The position numbers and the translations under genes are program-made. A stretch of 64,000 nucleotides of DNA from Ferruginibacter sp. (GTDB lineage: Bacteria; Bacteroidota; Bacteroidia; Chitinophagales; Chitinophagaceae). The stretch spans positions 744,001-808,000 of the forward strand of contig JABFRP010000003.1 of NCBI GenBank assembly GCA_013141115.1, given 5' to 3'. Below, piece by piece: positions 20,078 to 27,848 of the stretch. Under the pieces are notes generated by a model. That model was not told where the DNA came from, did not search any database, and worked only from the letters and a program-made list of their open reading frames with translations. How positions within the stretch are numbered: the first letter of the stretch is position 1; each line of letters begins with the position of its first letter.

Positions 20078-21175
20078 AACTATATTCATTATATATTAAC
20101 CTTATTAACTGTAAAAGTATATTCACAAAATATAAATGAGAAATTACCACACAGGCAAATAGAGGAAAGCAAGTATTCTCCTCAATTTTTCCTTACTTTT
20201 CAAAAAAAAATTAATACTGCAATACCAAGTTTAGGATCATTTGCTGTTTGGCAAAAAGAAGGGTTAGTATATGAGCATTATTTTCATGGTGCATCCGATA
20301 CCACGCAATTCAATATTAAGTCAATTACCAAAAGTATAACCTCTGCAATTGGAGGAATAGTGAGGGATAAAGGGCTATTACCTGATTTAAATACGCCGGT
20401 TGTAAATATTTTAACTGAGTATGCTCCGCCGGCATTGTATCCGCATAATGTTTGGTATGCTGAAGATAGATTATGGCATGATTCATTGCGGAGAGTAATG
20501 ACACTTAAAGATATTTTAACCATGCAAACAGGGTTGGCCTGGAACGATTTTGGGGCAACAGTTAACGGTCTTCTTTTTTCTACTGACCCGGTAAGATATA
20601 CACTTGAAGTGCCTTATGATGAAGAGCCAGGGCAAACGTTTAATTATTGTTCCGGTGCATCCACAGTTTTTGAAGCGGTGTTGGAAAGGTTAATTAAAAC
20701 CGATCTGAAATTATTTGCAGATACCAACTTATTTAATCCAATAGGTATTAAAAATAAAAGATGGGATACCGATCCGATGGGAAGATATTCCGGTGCATCT
20801 GAAATGTTTTTAACAACACAGGAATTGATGCGTTTTGGCTTATTGTATTTGCATAGAGGTAATTCTAATGGGCAACAAATTATTGCTGAATCGTGGATTA
20901 AAGAATCATGGGCAGCTCATGCAAAATTAAATAAGTGGCCAGTGTTGCCACATGCCAATGGTTATGGCTACTATTGGTGGCGCAGAAAGACAAACGGTTA
21001 CCAGGCTTATATTGCAAGTGGTGCTGGCGGACAACTTATTTGTATCATTCCAAAATTGGATATAGTAATTGTAACGAATTGTTTTATGAATGATAAAAAT
21101 AGAGGCAGGATGGAAATTAAATTATTACATTTATTTATTGATCAAGTAGTAAAAGAAATGATAACTAAGCATTAA
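20064..21175 (+). pseudogene. Secreted beta-lactamase-like serine hydrolase, frameshifted near its signal peptide
   Basis: A class C beta-lactamase/esterase-like protein. The catalytic SxxK is SITK, encoded at 20321-20332, followed by TLKDILTMQTGLAW, the Tyr motif FNYCSGAS and a late SGAGGQ element. This frame is open from the symporter stop at 20077 to 21175 but contains no ATG, GTG or TTG before a GTG at 20360, which lies after the SxxK motif. An ATG at 20064 in another frame encodes a perfect signal-peptide start (MIWLKTIFIIY, then TAA). Adding one base near 20090-20097 joins it to ILTLLTVKVYSQ in the long frame. One missing base is the simplest explanation, giving a protein of about 370 residues. 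The repaired start overlaps the symporter end by 14 nt. The substrate is unknown. Confidence 0.8.
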
Positions 21176-21177
21176 TC

Positions 21178-21206
21178 TAAAAAAAGCGCCGCAGTAATGC
21201 AGCGCT
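21178..21206. terminator. Terminator between convergent hydrolase and DUF2911 genes
   Basis: Hairpin AGCGC-C-GCA / TGC-A-GCGCT at 21185-21206 with a GTAA loop and one C-A mismatch. On the minus strand it is followed by a seven-base T-run, so it best serves the DUF2911 gene. The plus-strand hydrolase may also use it, but the T-run on that side is poor. Confidence 0.7.
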
Positions 21207-21224
21207 TCTGTATAAATCTATAAC

Positions 21225-22058
21225 TTATTTTAATTTTCTCAGCAACTCTTCATTCATTTTTACATAATCATCATTTTTTGCTTCTTTAGCCAGTTCAAGC
21301 GATTTTAATGCACTTGCTTTTGCACCAGCTTTATCACCTGTTTCTTTTTGAATTTTAGCTTTGTATAAATAGATCCAAAAAGCTTTGTTATTAGCTTCTA
21401 TAGCTTTGGTACAATTTTCTAATGCCTTGGTTTGATTATGCTCGTATTCATTATAAAACTGTGCCGCCTGCCAATAAGGTTTTTTATCTGTTTGCATAGC
21501 TTTTTCAATTTGCACACGCAAACGATCTTTAATATTACTGGTAACAGGAATTGATACTGTAGTTTTTGCCCACATAATATGCAATTCGCAACTTTCGGAT
21601 TTTACATTGGCAAATTGTATGGTAAAAGTTTCAATGTTAGCTTTTGCTTTTATTGGCTCTACTCTAAAATGTATAACATCCTCACTTTCTTTGTAGCCAT
21701 CGGTGCCCCAATTGTTCAATCCTTTATTCAAAATAATTTCCCAGCTATCCAACCCGGGAATACTGTACAAAACATAGGTTCCGGTATCTACTTTTTTTCC
21801 TCCCAGTTCTACAGGGTCTGTAAAAGTAATTCTGGTAGCAGCATTGGCACCAGTGCGCCATAATTTATTATATGGTACAAGGTCGCCATAAATTTTGCGG
21901 CCTTTGGCAACAGGCCTGCTGTAAGTAAGTTCAATGGCGCCCATGCCAAATTCTTGCTTTATAGTTTGAGTGGTTGATGGCTGTGGCATTTTTACCTGTG
22001 CCATACTGCTTAGTGCGTAAAATATAATTATTACAAACAACAATATTCTTTTCTGCAT
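21225..22058 (-). CDS. DUF2911 domain-containing secreted protein with TPR-like C-terminus
   Basis: A 277-residue exported protein with a signal peptide at 1-20 ending SSMAQ. The DUF2911 domain at about 25-185 is recognised from IELTYSRPVAKGRKIYGDLVPYN, KLWRTGANAATRITF, LGGKKVDTGTYVLYSIP and the later NNWGTDGYKESEDV. A helical C-terminus (about 200-277) looks like a pair of TPR units (KALENCTKAIEANN, KAFWIYLYKAKIQKETGD). The family is common in Bacteroidota and has no established function. It is a single-gene unit with a terminator directly after its stop. Confidence 0.9.
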   Translation of the reverse strand: MQKRILLFVIIIFYALSSMAQVKMPQPSTTQTIKQEFGMGAIELTYSRPVAKGRKIYGDLVPYNKLWRTGANAATRITFTDPVELGGKKVDTGTYVLYSIPGLDSWEIILNKGLNNWGTDGYKESEDVIHFRVEPIKAKANIETFTIQFANVKSESCELHIMWAKTTVSIPVTSNIKDRLRVQIEKAMQTDKKPYWQAAQFYNEYEHNQTKALENCTKAIEANNKAFWIYLYKAKIQKETGDKAGAKASALKSLELAKEAKNDDYVKMNEELLRKLK

Positions 22059-22116
22059 AAAAAAAATTAGACTGTAAAAATAAATGAATGAATCCTAAGA
22101 AGTGATGTACAATACA

Positions 22117-23526
22117 TTAAAACTGTACTGTTATTTTGCCCTTTCCTTTTTTACCGTTTTTTGTTTTCCATTGCGGGCCCTGTTCAAGTAGGCGTTTAGC
22201 GGCTTCATCGCAATTGTTGCAAAGCGATTTATCTACTTTTATATTGGTAATAGTACCATTAGGTTTTACATCAAAAGAAATTTCTACTTGGCCGTGCAGA
22301 TTTTTATCTAAAATATCATCTGGTATTTCTATGTTATTATTTACGTAAGTATTGTAGTTATCCCAACCATCGGCAGGTTCTACATTTACCACTGAATCTT
22401 TTAATAAAGTTGCTCTCCTTGAAGGTTTACTTTTGGCAGTGGCAGGATTAACTGTAACCGCTTTATATCTTGCTGTAGCATCTTCTTCTTTAAGCATAAT
22501 TTTATTTTGAGCAATAAAACTTTGTAAAGTGTAAAACTGCGGTTCATAACCTGCCGCTTTTACTTCTACAGTAACTATCGAATCTGAAGACACTAATCTG
22601 AAATTACCTTTAACATCAGCATAAGTTCCAAAGTTTTCACTTTTAACACTAATGTTGGCGAAGGGCAGGGGCGTATTATCTGTGCCCAGAACCTGTGCTG
22701 TAAAATAGCGGGTTAATTGTTGTTCATGTTGTTTCTGCAACGCAACATTTTTGTCTTTAGCAAAAGCTTCGTATTCTGCCTGATTATTTGCAGCCTTTCT
22801 AAATGCAGGATTTGCATTTGCAGCATTATTATTATAAACAGAAACAGGGGCTGCATTTGTTGTTACAATAGTGTTGTTGGTTTTTGTTGCTACTACATCA
22901 TTGTCTGAAGCCGTTTCCTTTACTTCATACTTTTTGGCAGTAACGGCAGCAACCTCTTTGCCGGGTTTATAAATAAAATTACTATCGGGTTGTATGGTCT
23001 CGGTTACTGATGCTAAGTCTTTCTTTTTTACATCCTCAACAGCAATGTCTACAGACTTTGTTTCAGTTGTATTTAAATTACCCTGCGGAGCTTGAGTAAT
23101 AGTTGCAGTTTCTGTAGTAACATCGTTTGGTGTTGTTGCAGCGGAATCGGTAATCGTTTCTGTTTTTACAGTTTGGGCAATTTGACTGGTTTCTTTTTTA
23201 TTAGTTAATAAATAAGAAATGGTTGCAGTGGTACCAATTAATAAAACTGCAGCTGCAAGTTTCTTCCAATTATTATTGTTTCGTTTTGGTAAAGTAATAA
23301 CTTTTACCAGTTGTGTATTACTTTCAAATCTGTCTTTTAAAGCTGCCAGTTGGTCTTTCCAATTATCCTGCTTCACACCACCATAACCTTCAATAGCTTC
23401 TGCTAAAAAATCATCATCCAAAGCAGCCTTTTCCATAGCATGCATTTGCAATGGCGTTAGTTGGCCAGCATGATATTGTGCTATATCTTGTGCGGTGTAA
23501 ATAATATTGTTTTCTTTATCGATCAT
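22117..23526 (-). CDS. Anti-sigma-factor-like membrane protein with carboxypeptidase-regulatory-like and TonB C-terminal domains
   Basis: A 469-residue single-pass protein. A cytoplasmic N-terminus of about 85 residues (YTAQDIAQYHAGQLTPLQMHA) resembles Bacteroidota anti-sigma regions. One membrane helix follows at about 86-106 (KLAAAVLLIGTTATISYLL) and then a long Thr/Ala/Asn-rich linker. A carboxypeptidase-regulatory-like domain at about 270-345 (FTAQVLGTDNTPLPFANISV) is followed by a TonB-like C-terminus (LHGQVEISFDVKPNGTITNI). The gene directly follows a sigma-factor gene, which supports a sigma/anti-sigma pair. The ATG at 23526 is chosen; a TTG at 23577 would add 17 residues and shorten the gap to 7 nt. 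Whether the TonB-like end works as an energy transducer or only as a periplasmic sensor cannot be told. Confidence 0.8.
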   Translation of the reverse strand: MIDKENNIIYTAQDIAQYHAGQLTPLQMHAMEKAALDDDFLAEAIEGYGGVKQDNWKDQLAALKDRFESNTQLVKVITLPKRNNNNWKKLAAAVLLIGTTATISYLLTNKKETSQIAQTVKTETITDSAATTPNDVTTETATITQAPQGNLNTTETKSVDIAVEDVKKKDLASVTETIQPDSNFIYKPGKEVAAVTAKKYEVKETASDNDVVATKTNNTIVTTNAAPVSVYNNNAANANPAFRKAANNQAEYEAFAKDKNVALQKQHEQQLTRYFTAQVLGTDNTPLPFANISVKSENFGTYADVKGNFRLVSSDSIVTVEVKAAGYEPQFYTLQSFIAQNKIMLKEEDATARYKAVTVNPATAKSKPSRRATLLKDSVVNVEPADGWDNYNTYVNNNIEIPDDILDKNLHGQVEISFDVKPNGTITNIKVDKSLCNNCDEAAKRLLEQGPQWKTKNGKKGKGKITVQF

Positions 23527-23584
23527 TTTTTGCGATTGGTAAGTAGTGAATAGCGAGTGCTTAATTTTTGCAGCCAACTAAACC

Positions 23585-24163
23585 CTAAATCTCTAAACCT
23601 TTTTCATCCATACACAATTTCAAATTCCTTCTGCCATTTTGAATATAACTTCTTACTTTATTCCATTCCAACCCGGTGATTACCGCAATTTCATTATAAC
23701 ACTTATTTTCAAGGTAAAACAATTGTACGCTTTGCCTTTGTTCATTGGATAATGTATCCAAACATTGTTCCAATTTAATAAAATTGCTTTCTTTCTCCAA
23801 TACTTCGCTATTCAGATGCGTATTTTCTTCCGATTGCATAAAGTTGGCGCTAAATTCTGTAGTTTTCATATTTCTGGGGCTTCTCAACTGCATCAGGCAA
23901 TAATTTCGAGCCAAAACATGCAACCAGCCTTTAAAATTATCTACCTCATGTTGTTTTAACTTGGTATTTAATTCCTCGTAAATATCCATTACAGCATCCT
24001 TGCACCTTTCAGCGTCTTTAAAATATTTTAAACATACGCCAAATACTAGGTCCATGTAGCGCTGGTACAATTTGCTCAAATAGTTACTGTCGCCGCTTTC
24101 TTTAAAAGCTGCAACCAGTTCTTTGTCAGTTTCTTTACTTGATATGTTTTTTAAAAAAGGCAA
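23585..24163 (-). CDS. Sigma-70 family (ECF-like) RNA polymerase sigma factor
   Basis: A 193-codon frame encoding an ECF-type sigma factor. Region 2 is at about 25-95 (LYQRYMDLVFGVCLKYFKD, DAVMDIYEEL, FKGWLHVLARNYC). Region 4 is at about 125-185 (SNEQRQSVQLFYLENKCYNEIAVITG, then VRSYIQNGRRNLK, the DNA-reading helix). The only reasonable start is the TTG at 24163; no ATG or GTG precedes region 2 before an in-frame TAG. A GC-rich hairpin lies just upstream. The downstream anti-sigma-like gene at 22117 is its likely partner. Target genes cannot be inferred. Confidence 0.88.
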   Translation of the reverse strand: MPFLKNISSKETDKELVAAFKESGDSNYLSKLYQRYMDLVFGVCLKYFKDAERCKDAVMDIYEELNTKLKQHEVDNFKGWLHVLARNYCLMQLRSPRNMKTTEFSANFMQSEENTHLNSEVLEKESNFIKLEQCLDTLSNEQRQSVQLFYLENKCYNEIAVITGLEWNKVRSYIQNGRRNLKLCMDEKGLEI

Positions 24164-24171
24164 GCCTCTGA

Positions 24172-24187
24172 TCCGCCAGCAGGCGGA
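24172..24187. repeat. GC-rich palindrome in the sigma-factor leader
   Basis: TCCGCC-AGCA-GGCGGA, a perfect 6-bp stem with a four-base loop, sits 9 nt before the TTG start of the sigma factor. It is strikingly GC-rich for this AT-rich neighbourhood. It could hide the ribosome site of the sigma gene, or be a short REP-like dispersed palindrome. Confidence 0.5.
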
Positions 24188-24332
24188 GAACTAATTATGT
24201 TTTATTAAAAAATGTTGTTTCCGGCACTAATACTTTTGTTATTTCGCACATCTGGGATGCACTATTATCTGTAAACGTTCAAAAATGTTGTTTGTTTTTT
24301 GCTGTTTCCACTTTTATAGCAGAGCCGATATC

Positions 24333-25157
24333 TTACTCAAAATACACTTTTACCGTTTGATAAAAAATCCGGTTACTCATATATTGGTGCTGTTGTTGTT
24401 TTTCGGAGTAGCCTTGCAAGCCAAATAGCCCTGCGGCATTGCCTTTATTAATGGCTATTTCCAAATAACCAGCTGAGTTAAATAAGGCCAGTTTTTCTCC
24501 CTCATTAACATCGGCATAAGTTTCACTTACTTTATCAATTACTTCATCTCTTTTAAAAACTATTTTAAAACTTCGGCCTTTTCTTTGTTCCTCAAAATTG
24601 TCTTTGGTGATATTTACAATTACATTCTCAAAATTATCTATAAATATAATTTGTCCCTCGATCCAATTATTGCCCAGCATGGGTTTTAACGGATTTTTTA
24701 CCTGTATCGATACAGAAGGATCACCAATATCTTCAAGATTTTTACCGGAAAGTAAAAGATTGAAGGCATTTGCAAAAATGGTGGTGCAGTAAAGGGTATT
24801 TTTTTGCTGGGTTTTATCCAATGCCAGTGCCACCACTTTTTGTGGTACTTCTTCCAGTATCATGGTAAGCAGGCCATTATCGGCACAGCCAATAAAATGG
24901 CCGTTATGTTCTGCCAGCAACATGTGCTCTGGCTTTTCATCAAATAAATTTACCATTATCAGGTGAAAAGTTTCTGCAGGAAAATTTTTTATGGCATTGC
25001 GGCAAACATACGCTGCCTGCGGATAATTAAAAGGCGACAGGTGATGGGTTACATCTATAATATTAAAAGTTTCGTTTGCCTGCAACAGTTGCCCTTTTAC
25101 TGCGCCAACTAAAAAATCTTGCTGGCCAATATCAGATGTAAGGGTAAGTAAAGGCAT
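24333..25157 (-). CDS. SAM hydroxide adenosyltransferase family protein (DUF62)
   Basis: A 274-residue cytoplasmic enzyme of the fluorinase/chlorinase-like fold. Most bacterial members split S-adenosylmethionine with water-derived hydroxide to adenosine and methionine. The N-terminal LTSDIGQQDFLVGAVKG, with its metal- and SAM-binding Asp residues, and IIDVTHHLSPFNYPQAAYV are family hallmarks. So is GHFIGCADNGLLTMIL. The C-terminal barrel holds NFENVIVNITKDNFE. The length is typical. It shows no halogenase context, so the hydroxide reaction is the likely one. It is separated by about 70 nt from the upstream SDR gene and may share its transcript. Confidence 0.9.
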   Translation of the reverse strand: MPLLTLTSDIGQQDFLVGAVKGQLLQANETFNIIDVTHHLSPFNYPQAAYVCRNAIKNFPAETFHLIMVNLFDEKPEHMLLAEHNGHFIGCADNGLLTMILEEVPQKVVALALDKTQQKNTLYCTTIFANAFNLLLSGKNLEDIGDPSVSIQVKNPLKPMLGNNWIEGQIIFIDNFENVIVNITKDNFEEQRKGRSFKIVFKRDEVIDKVSETYADVNEGEKLALFNSAGYLEIAINKGNAAGLFGLQGYSEKQQQHQYMSNRIFYQTVKVYFE

Positions 25158-25225
25158 TTATAGTAATGAATAATTAATTAATAAATAATTGATAGTTTGC
25201 AAGGTCTCAGCTAAAAACTTTTAAA

Positions 25226-26035
25226 CTATCTTACAAGTCCTCCATCTCTAAAAAAGAATTTTTTTACCAATTTATCAGCCAGGGATGGAAAAAGTTTATT
25301 GAGTAAAATAGTACGTTTATCAGCAAACGTAAATACTAAAGTTCTTTTACGTTTCTCTATTGCTTTAATAATTTTTTCGGCACATTCTTCCGAACTCATC
25401 ATTTTTTCTTCATGCTCTGTGCTTACCTGCACCAACTTTCCTTTGCTTATTAAAGGCACATGGCGAATGTTTGATTTTGTAAAACCAGGGCAAACCCACA
25501 TCACCTGTACGCCAGCATCTATTAGTTCGGTACGTAACGATTCTAAAAATCCAGTCATTGCAAATTTACTGGCCGAGTAGCCGCTTCTTCCCGGAAGCCC
25601 CCGGTAACCAGCAACAGAAGATACACCTACAATGGCTCCTTTTCTTTCTATGATGGAATTTAATGCCAGCTTGGTACAATAAAGGGTGCCGTAAAAATTA
25701 ATATCCATTACTTTCTCAACCGCTTCAATTTCTATATCCTGCAACACGCCCCTGATATTTATACCGGCATTGTTGATCAAAATATCAATACCACCAAAAG
25801 TGGCAATGGTAGAGTTGATAAAATTTTTACAATCATTCAGATTGCTTACATCGGCTACCAGTGTGTGCAAAGGAGCTCCGGAGTGCTTTACCTGCAAGTC
25901 GTATAATTTATCCTGATTACGACTACAGGTGGCCACTTTTGCACCCATACCTATTAATGCATCTACTAATGCTTTTCCTATACCTTCACTGCCGCCGGTA
26001 ACAGCTACAACTTTATTTGTAAAATATGTGCTCAT
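25226..26035 (-). CDS. Short-chain dehydrogenase/reductase (SDR)
   Basis: A 269-residue classical SDR. The nucleotide-binding TGGSEGIG is at 13-20, NNAG at 88-91, the catalytic Ser in VGVSS at about 139 and Y153-SAS-K157. The substrate loop PGFTKSNIRH and the C-terminal LFPSLADKLVKKFF suggest a membrane-associated enzyme of the DHRS7-like group, but the substrate is unknown. The frame runs further upstream across the tRNA gene. The ATG at 26035 is chosen because it begins the Rossmann fold directly and lies just after a promoter motif. Confidence 0.88.
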   Translation of the reverse strand: MSTYFTNKVVAVTGGSEGIGKALVDALIGMGAKVATCSRNQDKLYDLQVKHSGAPLHTLVADVSNLNDCKNFINSTIATFGGIDILINNAGINIRGVLQDIEIEAVEKVMDINFYGTLYCTKLALNSIIERKGAIVGVSSVAGYRGLPGRSGYSASKFAMTGFLESLRTELIDAGVQVMWVCPGFTKSNIRHVPLISKGKLVQVSTEHEEKMMSSEECAEKIIKAIEKRKRTLVFTFADKRTILLNKLFPSLADKLVKKFFFRDGGLVR

Positions 26036-26049
26036 AAAAAAAATATAAG

Positions 26050-26082
26050 CAAAAATAAGTGAGTTATATTGGTGAAAACAAA
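26050..26082 (-). promoter_or_regulatory. Bacteroidota promoter of the SDR gene
   Basis: On the minus strand this reads TTTG (26082-26079), a 21-nt spacer, then TATTTTTG (26057-26050), matching the Bacteroidota consensus. The start codon is 15 nt downstream, which rules out the longer SDR reading frame. Confidence 0.6.
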
Positions 26083-26084
26083 CA

Positions 26085-26116
26085 AAATGTTGAAAATCAA
26101 ATTTAAATGTTGAAAA
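26085..26116. promoter_or_regulatory. Paired 12-bp direct repeat between divergent promoters
   Basis: AAATGTTGAAAA occurs at 26085-26096 and again at 26105-26116, a 20-bp shift or about two helical turns. The pair lies exactly between the SDR promoter and the tRNA-Lys promoter. It could bind a dimeric regulator, but the sequence is AT-rich and chance is possible. Confidence 0.35.
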
Positions 26117-26131
26117 AGTTTGCTTAAAAAA

Positions 26132-26162
26132 TTTGTTGCAATATGTTTTTACCTTATTTTTG
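26132..26162 (+). promoter_or_regulatory. Bacteroidota promoter of tRNA-Lys
   Basis: TTTG at 26132-26135, a 19-nt spacer and TATTTTTG at 26155-26162 match the consensus exactly. The mature tRNA begins 27 nt after the -7 element, leaving a short 5' leader for RNase P. Confidence 0.75.
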
Positions 26163-26188
26163 CACTCCCAATTAAAAAAGGGACAGGA

Positions 26189-26261
26189 GAATTGGTAGCT
26201 CAGTTGGTAGAGCAATACACTTTTAATGTATGGGCCCTGGGTTCGAGTCCCAGCCAGTTCA
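26189..26261 (+). tRNA. tRNA-Lys (anticodon UUU)
   Basis: A 73-nt cloverleaf. The acceptor stem is GAATTGG with CCAGTTC (one T-G pair), the D arm is AGCTCAGTTGGTAGAGC, and the anticodon stem ATACA/TGTAT carries loop CTTTTAA with anticodon TTT. The T arm holds GGTTCGAGTCC and A is the discriminator base. CCA is not encoded (the next bases are CAA). It stands alone, not in a tRNA cluster, with its own promoter and terminator. Confidence 0.97.
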
Positions 26262-26262
26262 C

Positions 26263-26292
26263 AAAAAACCTCAACTACTGTTGAGGTTTTTT
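26263..26292 (+). terminator. Intrinsic terminator of tRNA-Lys
   Basis: A 13-bp perfect inverted repeat, AAAAAACCTCAAC / GTTGAGGTTTTTT, with loop TACT, begins one base after the tRNA 3' end region and finishes in a T-run. It is symmetrical, so it may also stop the LuxE-like gene on the other strand. Confidence 0.9.
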
Positions 26293-26333
26293 ATTTGGAA
26301 CAATTATCCATTTTAAGTTTGGACATTTTTTAA

Positions 26334-27350
26334 TTATAAAGCCAGCAAACTGCATCCTCTTATATCACTGTTGTCCATACGCCCCAGTACTTCAAAGCTT
26401 TCATTACTATATAAACGGCCAACATCGCTGGTAGCTATAAAACTGCAACTGTAAATATTGGCAAGGTCAATAATATTCAGTGCGCCGCTTATGGGCTTTT
26501 CTTTTACATCATCCGCTAAATAAATTGCAAATGGGTCATCTTCTTCCCGTATTACCACTTTCATCCATGGTGGGCAATGAAAAATACCATCGCCTTTTGA
26601 ATAGGCCTGCGATAATAATTCCGTCATGCCATATTCTGAATGGACCAGGCTTATGCCTAAATTTTTTTGTAGCAGTTGGTGCACTTCCTGCCGGGTCAAT
26701 TCTTCTCTGCGCCCTTTCATGCCGCCTGTTTCCATTACAATAGTGTGGCGTAATTGCATGGGGTATTTTTCTGCAAAGTCTAACAAGGCATATGTAACAC
26801 CAATTAAAATAGTGGGCTGTTTTAAAATTTCATTATGCAAAATGGTACTGTATAGCTTTGCATGATCGTATAAATAAAATCCACTTAAATTATTGTTGCT
26901 GCTGTTTATTAATTCCTCAACCATAAAAATTAAAGAAGAATTGCTTCTTTCCAGGTACGAAGGAAGCAAGCCTAGTATACATTTACTGTTGGCAGCGCCA
27001 TAAAATTTTTCAAAGCAACTGTTAAAACTTTTTTTATATACTTCAATATCTTTTACAAAATGTTTACTGTTGATTGTTGACGTTGTGCCGCTGCTTTCAA
27101 AAATAGCCTGCGCATTAAAATCGGTGGTTTTAATTTGATGCGATTTGAAAAAAGAGATGGGTAAAAAAGGTATTTTCTGCAGACTGTCTACTTCGTTTAC
27201 GGCAATATTAAGCGTAGTGCAATATTTTTTATAAACCGGGTTATTGTTATATTGAAAATGAAATAATTCTACTGCAAGCTCAGTAAAGTTTTTGCTGGAA
27301 GCAGCAAAAACTCTTTTTTCAAGGTCAATATTTTTAACGGGTTGTTTCAA
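26334..27350 (-). CDS. LuxE/PaaK-like acyl-protein synthetase (acyl transferase)
   Basis: A 338-residue adenylating-type enzyme related to LuxE acyl-protein synthetase. Visible family elements are the early FHFQYNNNPVYKKYC and PFLPISFFKSHQIKT, the Ser/Thr-rich nucleotide loop ESSGTTSTINSKHF, LPSYLERSNSSLIFM and the late GMTELLSQAYS. These match LuxE-like proteins widespread in Bacteroidota next to envelope genes. There is no lux context, so the acyl acceptor is unknown. The only usable start is the TTG at 27350; an in-frame TAG lies two codons upstream. Divergent from the lipoprotein gene with 36 bp between. Confidence 0.82.
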   Translation of the reverse strand: MKQPVKNIDLEKRVFAASSKNFTELAVELFHFQYNNNPVYKKYCTTLNIAVNEVDSLQKIPFLPISFFKSHQIKTTDFNAQAIFESSGTTSTINSKHFVKDIEVYKKSFNSCFEKFYGAANSKCILGLLPSYLERSNSSLIFMVEELINSSNNNLSGFYLYDHAKLYSTILHNEILKQPTILIGVTYALLDFAEKYPMQLRHTIVMETGGMKGRREELTRQEVHQLLQKNLGISLVHSEYGMTELLSQAYSKGDGIFHCPPWMKVVIREEDDPFAIYLADDVKEKPISGALNIIDLANIYSCSFIATSDVGRLYSNESFEVLGRMDNSDIRGCSLLAL

Positions 27351-27360
27351 TTTCTATCTG

Positions 27361-27368
27361 TAAATTTG
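27361..27368 (+). promoter_or_regulatory. Bacteroidota -7 element before the lipoprotein gene
   Basis: TAAATTTG matches TAnnTTTG, 18 nt before the ATG at 27387. A TTG at 27342-27344 gives a slightly short 16-nt spacer. Confidence 0.45.
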
Positions 27369-27386
27369 AATACTTAATATACAAAG

Positions 27387-27848
27387 ATGCGTTATACTTT
27401 ATTAATAGTAACACTTGCCATTTTTTTTACAGCCTGTAAAAAAGATAAATTTACAACTGTTCCGCAAATCAGTTTCGAATCTGTAAAGCCAAACAGTGCT
27501 TACAGCAATATACCCCTTAATCAGCAGTATATACCTTCACTTACCATAAGTGTAACAGATGCTGAAGGAGACCTCGGGTTCATATCCGGAAAAGACACTT
27601 CAAAGATTTATGTAAAAAACCTTTTAACCGGTAAAGAAGATTCGTTGATACTGCCTAATATATCTACAGCAGCGGTTAAGGATTTTAAGGGAGAAATCAG
27701 TGTTGATCTTTCTACCCTGTTAGGCGCCAGTACAAGGCCACGGCCCAAAGTGGATACTTTGTTTTTTGAAGTATATATTAAAGACTTTGCAAAAAATAAA
27801 AGTAATGTAATTGTAAGCGGCGATCCTGTTTTTTACATTACACCGTAA
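27387..27848 (+). CDS. Hypothetical lipoprotein
   Basis: A 153-residue lipoprotein with a hydrophobic signal (LLIVTLAIFF) and lipobox TAC, giving lipidated C17. The mature part is a single beta-sandwich-like domain with Asp/Gly turns (VTDAEGDLGFISGKD, TLFFEVYIKDFAKNKS). This resembles cadherin-like or PKD-like modules but is too short to place. I do not recognise the family. The stop overlaps the start of the membrane-protein gene by one base (TAATG), so they are translationally coupled. Confidence 0.75.
   Translation: MRYTLLIVTLAIFFTACKKDKFTTVPQISFESVKPNSAYSNIPLNQQYIPSLTISVTDAEGDLGFISGKDTSKIYVKNLLTGKEDSLILPNISTAAVKDFKGEISVDLSTLLGASTRPRPKVDTLFFEVYIKDFAKNKSNVIVSGDPVFYITP

Noticed and set aside
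20360..21175. Intact 271-residue hydrolase starting at GTG 20360
   Set aside because: This start lies after the catalytic SITK motif, so it would lack the nucleophile.
26036..26215. N-terminal extension of the SDR gene
   Set aside because: It would run antisense through tRNA-Lys and two promoters and add 60 residues unlike any SDR.
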